The position numbers and the translations under genes were made by a program. DNA of 64,000 nucleotides. It comes from Amycolatopsis iheyensis (GTDB lineage Bacteria; Actinomycetota; Actinomycetes; Mycobacteriales; Pseudonocardiaceae). Where the stretch lies: assembly GCF_024703995.1 (NCBI RefSeq), contig NZ_JAMXQV010000009.1, positions 248,001-312,000 of the forward strand, in the 5' to 3' direction. Under the pieces are notes generated by a model. That model made no database searches and was not told where the DNA came from. It saw only the letters and a program-made list of their open reading frames with translations. How positions within the stretch are numbered: the stretch's first letter is position 1; every line of letters starts with the position of its first letter. Positions 49,661 through 56,669 of the stretch are shown here, in pieces.

Positions 49661-50440
49661 ATGCCGGACGCGGCCCGGGCCGGGCTGGGCGAGTTCCTGC
49701 GGTCCCGGCGTGAGCGGCTGAGCCCGGCGGCGCTGGGTCTGCCGGACCGGCGGCGGCGCCGGACGCCGGGCCTGCGGCGCGAGGAGGTCGCCGAGCTGGC
49801 CGGCATCGGCGTCGACTGGTACATCCGGCTCGAGCAGGGCCGCACGGTCAGCCCGTCATCCACGACCGTCGAGGCGCTCGCCCGCGCGCTCCGGCTGGAC
49901 GACACCGAGCGCGCGCACCTGCGGGCCCTGGCGCGGAACCCGGCCCGGACCGCGTTCCGCCGCGAGCGCGTCCCGGACGCCACTCGGCGGCTCGTCGAGG
50001 GCCTGACCCAGCCGGCGTACGTGACCGGCCGCCGTTGGGACGTGCTGGCCTGGAACCCGCCGGCGGCCGCGTTGTTCACCGACTTCGGCGTGGTGCCGGA
50101 GGCGGACCGGAACGCACTCGTGTACCTGCTGCTCGACGAGCGGGCACGGCGGCTGTTCGGCGACGGCTGGGCCACGCAGGCCGAGCACGCGGTGGCGCAG
50201 TTCCACGCCGCGCACGATCTGTGGGCCGGCGACCCGGCGTTCACCGCGCTGGCCGGGCGGTTGCGCGCGGGGTGCCCGGAGTTCAGCGCGTGGTGGGACC
50301 GCCACGACGTCATCCACAGTGGACCCGGCCGGAAGACGCTGTACCGGCCCGGACCCGAAGAGTTCGACTACGCGACCTTCCAGGCGAACGAGGACCCGGC
50401 CCTGCGGCTGACGATCTACGCCCCGACCAGCGGCAGGTAG
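49661..50440 (+). CDS. XRE family regulator with MmyB-like domain
   Basis: A 259-residue regulator. GGAGG lies 5 nt before ATG 49661. Residues 1-85 carry an XRE helix-turn-helix with the family phrase RRRTPGLRREEVAELAGIGV and DWYIRLEQGR; residues 105-255 match the MmyB-like ligand domain (YVTGRRWDVLAWNPPAAALF, NALVYLLLDERARRLFGDGW). These proteins usually control an adjacent oxidoreductase gene, here the divergent MDR gene. The 3' end overlaps the TetR gene by 25 bp tail to tail. Confidence 0.9.
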   Translation: MPDAARAGLGEFLRSRRERLSPAALGLPDRRRRRTPGLRREEVAELAGIGVDWYIRLEQGRTVSPSSTTVEALARALRLDDTERAHLRALARNPARTAFRRERVPDATRRLVEGLTQPAYVTGRRWDVLAWNPPAAALFTDFGVVPEADRNALVYLLLDERARRLFGDGWATQAEHAVAQFHAAHDLWAGDPAFTALAGRLRAGCPEFSAWWDRHDVIHSGPGRKTLYRPGPEEFDYATFQANEDPALRLTIYAPTSGR

Positions 50441-50994
50441 ACCTCGTCGACGATGCCGACGAGCACGTCGTCGTCCGCTGTGGTCAGTCCGCGGGTGAGG
50501 AGCTCGTTGCGCAGCAGCACGAGCGCCACGGTGGCGACGCGCGGCGTGCGTGCCGAGGGCCGGGCCTCGCCGCGCTCGACGGCCCGCTCGAGGATGTCGA
50601 GCCAGGTTTTCGCGCCGCCCTCGGCGGCCCGCTCGTAGAGCTGCTCCCGGAGCTCGGGCTCGTCGCCGACGCCGGTCAGCAGGCCGCGGAGGATCCGGCC
50701 GGCGGGGGAGGTCTGACCGCAGTTGATCGCGCGCAACAGGGTCAGCGCGTCTTCGCGGAGGCTGCCGGTGTCGGGCGGTTCGAGGGTGTCCTCGGCCAGG
50801 TGCCGGTAGGCGGCGACGCCGAGCGCGGCGCGGTTGGGCCAGCGGCGGTAGAGGGCGTTCTTGTTGGTGCCGGCCCGCTGCGCGACCCGTTCCATGGTCA
50901 GGCCGGGGTAGCCGGCCTCGGCGAGTTCGGCCGCGGCGGCACGCAGGATCGCGTCTTCCAGTGCGGCGCCTCGGCGGCGGGTCTGCTCGGCCAT
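50416..50994 (-). CDS. TetR family transcriptional regulator
   Basis: A 192-residue regulator with helix-turn-helix AELAEAGYPGLTMERVAQRA and NKNALYRRWPNRAALG, and a TetR_C-type helical domain. TAGAGT (minus strand, 51001-51006) ends 6 nt before the ATG and no ribosome binding site is visible, so it is probably leaderless. The large palindrome at 51011-51040 sits just upstream and also in front of the divergent TIM-barrel-like gene. It likely represses both. Confidence 0.88.
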   Translation of the reverse strand: MAEQTRRRGAALEDAILRAAAAELAEAGYPGLTMERVAQRAGTNKNALYRRWPNRAALGVAAYRHLAEDTLEPPDTGSLREDALTLLRAINCGQTSPAGRILRGLLTGVGDEPELREQLYERAAEGGAKTWLDILERAVERGEARPSARTPRVATVALVLLRNELLTRGLTTADDDVLVGIVDEVYLPLVGA

Positions 50995-51010
50995 GCCCGC
51001 ACTCTACCGC

Positions 51011-51040
51011 TTTAGGGTACGGTACGGTCCGTACCCTAAA
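51011..51040. promoter_or_regulatory. 30-bp TetR operator
   Basis: TTTAGGGTACGG (51011-51022) and CCGTACCCTAAA (51029-51040) are perfect 12-bp inverted arms around TACGGT. It lies between the TetR gene's -10 hexamer and the ribosome binding site (GGAGG, 51045-51049) of the divergent gene at 51054. Confidence 0.85.
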
Positions 51041-51053
51041 TTGCGGAGGCAGC

Positions 51054-52067
51054 ATGCGAGGCAAAGGCATCGGCTACGACACCGGCTTGGCGCGCGACGG
51101 GCGGTTCAACCGGCCGTTCGACCCGGACCTGGTCCGCCGCGAGCTGACGATCATCCGCGACGACCTGCACTGCACGGCGGTGCGCCTGATCGGTACCGAC
51201 CTCGATCGTCTGGAGCACGCGGCCCGGGAGGCGGCCGCGCTCGGGCTGGAGGTGTGGTTCTCGCCGTTCCCCTGGGACCGCACGCAGGAGGAGATCCTCG
51301 CGCTGCTGGCCGACGGCGCCACCCGAGCCGAGCGGCTCCGGTCGGCGGGCGCGGAGGTCGTGTTCGTGACCGGCGCCGAGCTGAGCTTGTTCAACCACGG
51401 TTTCCTGCCGGGGGAAGGGCTCGAAGAGCGGCTGGGCGGCCTGCTGGCGTCCCGGGACCTGGTGGCCGGGCTGGCGGAGCGGGTCAACGAGTTCCTGGCA
51501 CGCGCGGTGGCGGCGGTGCGCGAGCGGTTCGGCGGTCGAGTGACGTACGCGGCGATCCCGCTGGAGCGGGTCGACTGGACGCCGTTCGACATCGTTTCGG
51601 TGGACGCGCACCGCTCGAAGGAGGTGGCGCACCAGTACCGCGCGGGCATCCGCGAGCTGGTGAAGCAGGGCAAGCCGGTGGCGATCACGGAGTTCGGCGT
51701 GACGCCCTACCGAGGCGCGGCCGACCTTGGCGCCCGCTGCGGCGAAATCCTGGAGTACGAGGGCGGCGAACCGGTCCGCTTGAACGGCGTGTACGAGCGG
51801 GACGAACAGGAGCAGGCGCGGTACTTCCGGGAGCTGCTGGAGGTGTTCGAAACGGAGGGCGTGGACGCGGCGTTCGCTTGCACGTTCGTGTGTTACGGCC
51901 TGGTGCACCGGGCCGACCCGCGGACGGACCTGGACATGGCGAGCTGGGGCGTGGTGAAGGTGCTGGAGGAGGGAGTGGGGGAGAGGTACGAAGGTGTGCC
52001 TTGGGAACCGAAGGCGGCGTTCAACGCCTTGGCCAACTGGTATCGGGAACCCGCACCCATCAGATGA
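51054..52067 (+). CDS. TIM-barrel-like protein, often annotated 'abortive infection protein'
   Basis: A 337-residue soluble protein from ATG 51054 with GCGGAGGC upstream. It begins GKGIGYDTGLARDGRFNRPF and shows barrel-type strands (AVRLIGTDLDRLEHAAREAA, GLEVWFSPFPWDRTQEEIL, VFVTGAELSLFNHGFLPG, DIVSVDAHRSKEVAHQYRAG, KPVAITEFGVTPYRGAADLG). EFG at a strand end recalls a glycosidase nucleophile, so a sugar-hydrolase-like role is possible. The common database name has no experimental basis that I know of. TetR control is likely through the operator 14 bp upstream. Confidence 0.7.
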   Translation: MRGKGIGYDTGLARDGRFNRPFDPDLVRRELTIIRDDLHCTAVRLIGTDLDRLEHAAREAAALGLEVWFSPFPWDRTQEEILALLADGATRAERLRSAGAEVVFVTGAELSLFNHGFLPGEGLEERLGGLLASRDLVAGLAERVNEFLARAVAAVRERFGGRVTYAAIPLERVDWTPFDIVSVDAHRSKEVAHQYRAGIRELVKQGKPVAITEFGVTPYRGAADLGARCGEILEYEGGEPVRLNGVYERDEQEQARYFRELLEVFETEGVDAAFACTFVCYGLVHRADPRTDLDMASWGVVKVLEEGVGERYEGVPWEPKAAFNALANWYREPAPIR

Positions 52068-52111
52068 ATCGTCGACCAAGAAGCTCTCGACCTTGCCAAC
52101 AACCACCGAAC

Positions 52112-52145
52112 AGCGCTAACTTCAAAGCGCTAGACATCGGATGTC
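52112..52145. promoter_or_regulatory. Palindromes before the secreted lyase gene
   Basis: AGCGCT occurs at 52112-52117 and 52126-52131, and the 13-bp palindrome GACATC-G-GATGTC at 52133-52145 follows directly. The gap between the genes is short and A+T-richer here. The second palindrome resembles sites of GntR- or IclR-type sugar-acid regulators, but the binder is not known. Confidence 0.5.
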
Positions 52146-52220
52146 CAGCCCCAGCCGGGGCCCGTCCGCCGACCGATGTGCACCCCTGTCGAACGACTCG
52201 TCAGGAAGGACACACCGACG

Positions 52221-52988
52221 ATGCCGGAATTCCCCCGCAAGACGGCCCTCGCCGTCGCCGCGCTCAGCCTGTCGCTGCTTGTCGCCCCCGCTGCCCAGGC
52301 GGCCACGCTGTGGCACCCCGACCCCGCCACCGACGGCCTCAAGGCCTTCGAGGGCATCGAGGCCGACCGCGGGCACCACCACCCCGACCGCAAGTACGTC
52401 GTCGTCGAGGGCGACCACTACCGCTTCAACATCTGGAAGGACGACCGCGACACCACCGGCGGCGGCGACCGTCAGCGCACCGAGTCCAAGGGCATGGTGC
52501 AGAGCGGCAGCACGCTCAAGATGCACGACGGCGAGACCTGGACGCTGTCCTACGACATGTACATCCCGGGCTCGCTGCACGGCACCAGCAAGTTCACCCA
52601 CATCTTCCAGACGAAGACGCCGTCCACCAACGGCGGCCCGTGGGTGACGCTCGACCTGACCCGCAGCGGCAGCAAGGAAATGCTCAACGCCCGCGCGTAC
52701 GCCAACTCGGGTTCGCCGAGCATCGCCGCCACGGACCTGGCGCCGCTGCGGGACAAGTGGATCACGATCGAGTGGACCTTCACGCCGGGCTCCAAGGGCA
52801 AGGCGGCGTGCGTCATCCGCACCGGCGGCTCGGTCGCGGCGCAGGGCAGCATGACGAACGTGAACATCCCCGACCAAGGCGACTACGTCCGCCCCAAGTG
52901 GGGGATCTACCGCTCGGTCCAGAGCGCGTCGTCCGACATCCTCGACACCTACCTGCTGTTCCGGAACTACACGGCTTCGCGCAAGTAG
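52221..52988 (+). CDS. Secreted polysaccharide-lyase-like protein
   Basis: A 255-residue exported protein: AGGAAGGA precedes ATG 52221, and residues 1-27 form a signal peptide (RKTALAVAALSLSLLVAPAA, then QAA). The mature part looks like a concanavalin-type jelly roll seen in heparin-lyase-I-like and glucuronan-lyase families: HYRFNIWKDDRDTTGGGDRQ, RTESKGM, GETWTLSYDMYIPGSLHG, FTHIFQTKT and YVRPKWGIYRSV. It probably binds or cleaves an acidic polysaccharide outside the cell. The family call is moderate, from overall pattern. Confidence 0.65.
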   Translation: MPEFPRKTALAVAALSLSLLVAPAAQAATLWHPDPATDGLKAFEGIEADRGHHHPDRKYVVVEGDHYRFNIWKDDRDTTGGGDRQRTESKGMVQSGSTLKMHDGETWTLSYDMYIPGSLHGTSKFTHIFQTKTPSTNGGPWVTLDLTRSGSKEMLNARAYANSGSPSIAATDLAPLRDKWITIEWTFTPGSKGKAACVIRTGGSVAAQGSMTNVNIPDQGDYVRPKWGIYRSVQSASSDILDTYLLFRNYTASRK

Positions 52989-53023
52989 GTGCGCTCGTTC
53001 GCGACCAGGGTGACACTGGCGCC

Positions 53024-54265
53024 ATGAAGGTCGTCGACGGGCAGCGCAGCGCGTACCGCCCGTCGACGACCGGGCCGCCGCCCTTGCGCCGGGGTCCGGT
53101 GCTGGTCATCGCCGCTTTCGCCGCGCTCGGCGGGGCCCTGATCCCGGCCGCCGCCGTGTCCGCGCTCTGGCGGGTCTGGCAGTTCTACGCCATGCTCTTC
53201 GGCCTGTTCGCCGCCGTCGAGCTGGTTGCCGTGGTCGTGGTGCTCGGGTGGCCGACGCGCAAGGCGGCCCGCAACACCGCGCTCGTCGCGCTCGCCGTGC
53301 TGGCGCTGTGGGTGGCCAGCCGCCCGCTCGGCCTGCTCGCGCGGCTCGATCCCTGGCAGCCGGCCGACACCGTCGTCGGCTTCACCGACTACGCCGCCGC
53401 CGCACTGCAGGTCATCGCCTTCTTCGGCTTCCTGGTCGTGGCGCGGCGGCGGGCGCACCCGTGGCCGTCGACGTTCCGCCGCGTCTCGGCCTGGGTCGTG
53501 CTGTTCCCCGTGCTCCTGCTGGTGCTCGCGACCGGCGCGGCGGGCACCGTCGCGGCCGGCGACAACCTCACCGGCAAGACCGCCTCGACCCTGCTCGACG
53601 GCGGCACGCTCGAGTACTGCCGCCCGGACGGCATCCCGCTGGCCATGGACATCACCCGCCCGCGCCCGGACACCCGCGCCGCCCCGGTGGTGCTGTTCCT
53701 GCACGGCGGCGGGTTCGTCCTCGGCAACCGCAAGCCGGCCGGGCCGGGTGCGCTGCTCGCCGGGTCGCGGCTGGTCCCGCTGCGTGACGCCTTGACCGCG
53801 CGGGGCTTCGCGGTCGCCTCGATCGACTACCGCCTGGCGCCCGCCGCGCGCTGGCCCGCGCCACTCGAAGACGCGAAGTGCGCCGTCCGCTTCCTCAAGG
53901 GCAACGCGGCGGCGCTGAACCTCGACCCGGCCCGCGTCACGGCCGTCGGCACCGGCACCGGTGGCACGCTGGCCGCTCTGCTCGGGATGACCGGGGAGCT
54001 CAAGGCCGTGGCCGCCTTGGACGCGCCGGCCGAGTTCGACTTCGCGGGCCAGGACCCGCTCACCCGGGCCTCGATCCTGCTGGCGCTGGGCCGCGACCCG
54101 GCGACGCTGCGCGCGGCGAGCCCGCTGACGTACCCCGGCACCGGTGCGTCGCCGTTCCTGATCGAGGGCGGCCGCAAGTCGGCGGAGCTCGCGGACCACC
54201 TGCGCGCGGCGGGCGTGCCGGTCACCACCAGCGGCGACGTGGCGGGCTTCCTGGCGTCGGCCTGA
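53024..54265 (+). CDS. Membrane-anchored alpha/beta hydrolase-like protein lacking the nucleophile
   Basis: A 413-residue protein. Residues 1-180 hold about five transmembrane segments (LVIAAFAALGGALIPAAAVS, FYAMLFGLFAAVELVAVVVV and others). The C-terminal domain is of the hormone-sensitive-lipase type: VVLFLHGGGFVLGNRKP (oxyanion HGGG), VASIDYRLAP, then VTAVGTGTGGTLAALLG where GDSAGG is expected, so the Ser is missing; the usual Asp and His segments are also poor. It is probably a pseudo-enzyme or a membrane sensor. GACACT ends 6 nt before the ATG. Confidence 0.75.
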   Translation: MKVVDGQRSAYRPSTTGPPPLRRGPVLVIAAFAALGGALIPAAAVSALWRVWQFYAMLFGLFAAVELVAVVVVLGWPTRKAARNTALVALAVLALWVASRPLGLLARLDPWQPADTVVGFTDYAAAALQVIAFFGFLVVARRRAHPWPSTFRRVSAWVVLFPVLLLVLATGAAGTVAAGDNLTGKTASTLLDGGTLEYCRPDGIPLAMDITRPRPDTRAAPVVLFLHGGGFVLGNRKPAGPGALLAGSRLVPLRDALTARGFAVASIDYRLAPAARWPAPLEDAKCAVRFLKGNAAALNLDPARVTAVGTGTGGTLAALLGMTGELKAVAALDAPAEFDFAGQDPLTRASILLALGRDPATLRAASPLTYPGTGASPFLIEGGRKSAELADHLRAAGVPVTTSGDVAGFLASA

Positions 54266-54385
54266 TCACTCCCAGACGACGACGTTGCGCCGCGTGGGGA
54301 CCGGCGTCGGGTCCCAGCTGAACAGCTCCGGCGACCGCCCTCGGCCGCATCGGACCTGGCGGTCGTGCGGTAGCGTGGCGGGCAT
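54266..54385 (-). CDS. Possible 39-residue protein
   Basis: A minus-strand frame from ATG 54385 to the TGA at 54266-54268 gives 39 residues ending PELFSWDPTPVPTRRNVVVW. About 92% of its third codon positions are G or C against about 59% of second positions, the pattern of real genes here. It lacks a ribosome binding site, and it begins at the same CATG as the leader ORF on the other strand. It could be a small gene or the remnant of a larger one. The function is unknown. Confidence 0.35.
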   Translation of the reverse strand: MPATLPHDRQVRCGRGRSPELFSWDPTPVPTRRNVVVWE

Positions 54386-54440
54386 GGACGGACGGGCGAT
54401 CTTCGGCGATCACTCGTACCGCTGCGACTTCTACGGTTGA
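54384..54440 (+). CDS. 18-residue leader peptide ORF
   Basis: MDGRAIFGDHSYRCDFYG is encoded by 54384-54440. TAGCGT (54371-54376) ends 7 nt before the ATG, the same arrangement as other leaderless starts in this window, so the transcript of the downstream adenosylhomocysteinase-like gene probably begins at this ATG. The last codons lie inside the 5' arm of a 9-bp hairpin, so ribosome position would affect folding. It has one Cys and several aromatic residues; no known leader family is recognised. RiPP precursor is a less likely alternative. Confidence 0.5.
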   Translation: MDGRAIFGDHSYRCDFYG

Positions 54441-54481
54441 CGGATTCCGGTTCCCGGGTCCACCTTTTCCGCCAACCGTAG
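54431..54481 (+). promoter_or_regulatory. Leader hairpin before the adenosylhomocysteinase-like gene
   Basis: CTACGGTTG (54431-54439) pairs perfectly with CAACCGTAG (54473-54481), extended inward by CGG/CCG after one mismatch. The 3' arm ends at the ribosome binding site (GGGAA, 54481-54485) of the gene at 54490. It overlaps the stop of the leader ORF. This is the layout of a translation attenuator; a riboswitch is possible but no known class is recognised. Confidence 0.6.
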
Positions 54482-54489
54482 GGAAACTC

Positions 54490-55614
54490 ATGTCTTCCAG
54501 TACCCGCTGGGCGCTCAACCACATGCCGTTGACCGCTGCCGCCGTCGAGGAGCTCGCACCCGTGCTGACCGGGCGGCGGCTGGCGATGTGCCTGCACGTC
54601 GAGCCGAAGACCGCGGCGCTGGTCACGCTGCTGGCCGGCGCCGGTGTCGAGGTCACGTTGACCGGCTCGCCCGGCACCACCCACGACGACGTCGCTTCCG
54701 CGCTCCGGGACCTCGGGGTGGCGGTGCACACCCGCCGGGCCGACGACGAAGCCGACCACGCGCGCAACGTCGCCGCGGTGCTCGAATGCGAACCGGACCT
54801 CACGCTCGACAACGGCGCCGACCTCACGCTGTCGCTGCTGCGATCCGGCACGCCCGCGGGCTACCTCGGCGGCACTGAGGAAACCACCACGGGTGGCTTG
54901 CGGCTGCGGGAGGCGCCGGTGCGCCACCCGGTCGTCGTGATCAACGACTCGCGGCTGAAGCTGCTGGTGGAAAACGAATTCGGTGTGGGGCAAAGCGTCG
55001 TGCAGGGGTTCCTCAACGCCACCAACCTGATGGTGCCGGGGATGCGTGCGGCGGTGCTCGGCTACGGGCCGTGCGGAAAGGGTGTCGCGGACACGCTTTC
55101 CCGTCTCGGCGCCCGGGTTTCGGTGTGCGACACCGATCCGATGCGTGCGCTGCAGGCCATTTTGGACGGTCACCGCGTCGGCTCGTCGGTCGAGGTCCTT
55201 TCCGATGCCCAGGCGGTCTTCACCGCGACCGGCGCGCCCGGTGTCGTCGGCGCGGCGGAGCTGGCGGCCCTGCCCGACGGCGCGCTGCTCGCCGGCGTCG
55301 GGCACTTCGCCTGGGAGATCGACGCGGCCGCGCTGGCGGCGGCGACGGTCCGCACGGCCGACTACGGCGAGCCGGGCCGCCGGGTGGGGCACGTGCTGGC
55401 CGACGGCCGCGAGATCGTCGTGCTCGACCGGGGCCGGATGCTGAACCTGACCGCCGCCAACGGCAACTCGATCCAGGCCATGGACCTCGGGCTCACCCTG
55501 CAGGTCCGCAGCCTGGCGGCGGTGGCGGCGGGCGGGCTGGCCGCCGGGGTCCAGCCGGTGCCGTCGCCGGTGGAGCGGCGGATCGCCACCGATCTGGTGG
55601 CCGCGCTGGCTTGA
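54490..55614 (+). CDS. Adenosylhomocysteinase-like protein
   Basis: A 374-residue NAD-dependent protein resembling S-adenosylhomocysteine hydrolase: LAMCLHVEPKTAALVTLLAG, TTHDDVASALRDLGVAV, YLGGTEETTTGGLRL, VVVINDSRLKLLVENEFGVG, the NAD motif AAVLGYGPCGKGVADTLSR and GALLAGVGHFAWEIDAAAL. The catalytic NDS-x-x-K is kept while the usual D of FDNLYG is E here, and it is about 100 residues shorter than housekeeping SAHH of actinobacteria. It may act on an adenosylhomocysteine analogue. It has its own leader ORF and hairpin. Confidence 0.82.
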   Translation: MSSSTRWALNHMPLTAAAVEELAPVLTGRRLAMCLHVEPKTAALVTLLAGAGVEVTLTGSPGTTHDDVASALRDLGVAVHTRRADDEADHARNVAAVLECEPDLTLDNGADLTLSLLRSGTPAGYLGGTEETTTGGLRLREAPVRHPVVVINDSRLKLLVENEFGVGQSVVQGFLNATNLMVPGMRAAVLGYGPCGKGVADTLSRLGARVSVCDTDPMRALQAILDGHRVGSSVEVLSDAQAVFTATGAPGVVGAAELAALPDGALLAGVGHFAWEIDAAALAAATVRTADYGEPGRRVGHVLADGREIVVLDRGRMLNLTAANGNSIQAMDLGLTLQVRSLAAVAAGGLAAGVQPVPSPVERRIATDLVAALA

Positions 55615-55676
55615 CCTGGAGCGCGCTCCAAGTCCTACCGTGAGGGGCACGCGACCACACGTCAGGAGAACGCTTC

Positions 55677-56552
55677 ATGGAGCTCGGTTTCCACCTCCCC
55701 ATCTTCGACATCGACGGCGGGCCCACCGCCATCGCCGGCGAGCTCGCCCGGGTGGGCGCCGCCGCGGAGGAGGCCGGGGCGACCTGGCTGTCCTTCATGG
55801 ACCACTACTTCCAGATCGAGCCGACGGGCCTGCCCGCCGAGTCGAACATGCTGGAGGGCTACACCACCCTCGGCTTCCTCGCCGCGCACACGTCCCGGAT
55901 CGAGCTCGGCCTGCTCGTCACCGGCGTGACCTACCGGCACCCCGGCCTGCTCGCGAAGATCGTCACCACCCTCGACGTCCTCTCGGGCGGCCGGGCCGTG
56001 CTGGGCGCCGGGGCCGCCTGGTTCGAGCGCGAGCACCGGGGAATGGGCGTGCCGTTCCCGCCGATCGCCGAGCGGTTCGAGCGGCTGGAGGAGACGCTGC
56101 GCATCTGCGGGCAGATGTGGGACCCGCGGAACAACGGCCCGTTCGAGGGCAAGCACTACCAGCTGGCCGAGACGCTGTGCTCGCCGCAGCCGATCAACCG
56201 GCCGAAGGTGCTCATCGGCGGCGGGGGAGAGCGTAAGACGTTGCGGCTCGTCGCGCAGTACGGCGACGCGTGCAACCTGTTCGCCTCCTCGCCGTCGGAT
56301 GTGGAGCACAAGCTGGACGTGCTGCGCCGCCACTGCGACGAGGTCGGCCGCGACTACGACGAGATCCGCAAGACGATCCTGGCCAACAACCCGCGGCCGA
56401 CGCCGGAGACCCGCGACGAGTTCGTCCGGGCGATGGCGGACTACGCGAAGCTCGGCGTGCGCACGGTGATCGTCACGCCGACGACGGGCTCGCCGGCCGC
56501 GTGGATCGAGGGTCTGGCCCCGGCTGTGCCGCAGCTGGCCGAACTGGGCTGA
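55677..56552 (+). CDS. LLM class F420-dependent oxidoreductase
   Basis: A 291-residue luciferase-like protein: MELGFHLPIFDIDGGPTA, GATWLSFMDHYFQIEPTG, IELGLLVTGVTYRHPGLLAK, TLDVLSGGRAVLGAGAAWFE and PINRPKVLIGGGGERKTLRL, which is typical of the F420-type (TIGR03560-like) subgroup. AGGAG lies 8 nt before ATG 55677. It is 63 bp after the adenosylhomocysteinase-like gene and might be co-transcribed with it. It reduces or oxidises an unknown organic substrate with deazaflavin cofactor F420 (family inference). Confidence 0.85.
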   Translation: MELGFHLPIFDIDGGPTAIAGELARVGAAAEEAGATWLSFMDHYFQIEPTGLPAESNMLEGYTTLGFLAAHTSRIELGLLVTGVTYRHPGLLAKIVTTLDVLSGGRAVLGAGAAWFEREHRGMGVPFPPIAERFERLEETLRICGQMWDPRNNGPFEGKHYQLAETLCSPQPINRPKVLIGGGGERKTLRLVAQYGDACNLFASSPSDVEHKLDVLRRHCDEVGRDYDEIRKTILANNPRPTPETRDEFVRAMADYAKLGVRTVIVTPTTGSPAAWIEGLAPAVPQLAELG

Positions 56553-56669
56553 CCAGCGGGTCGATGCCCGATCGTGCGTCCACAGTGGACGTCCGGCGGA
56601 ATCCCGGTGAACCGTTCACGGCGGCGCTGCGTGTGCCTGGGTGAGGTGGCGACCCGAGAGGAGGGGCTG

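Noticed and set aside
54384..54440. RiPP precursor peptide interpretation of the 18-codon ORF
   Set aside because: No modification enzyme, protease or exporter is next to it; leader-peptide regulation explains position and hairpin better.
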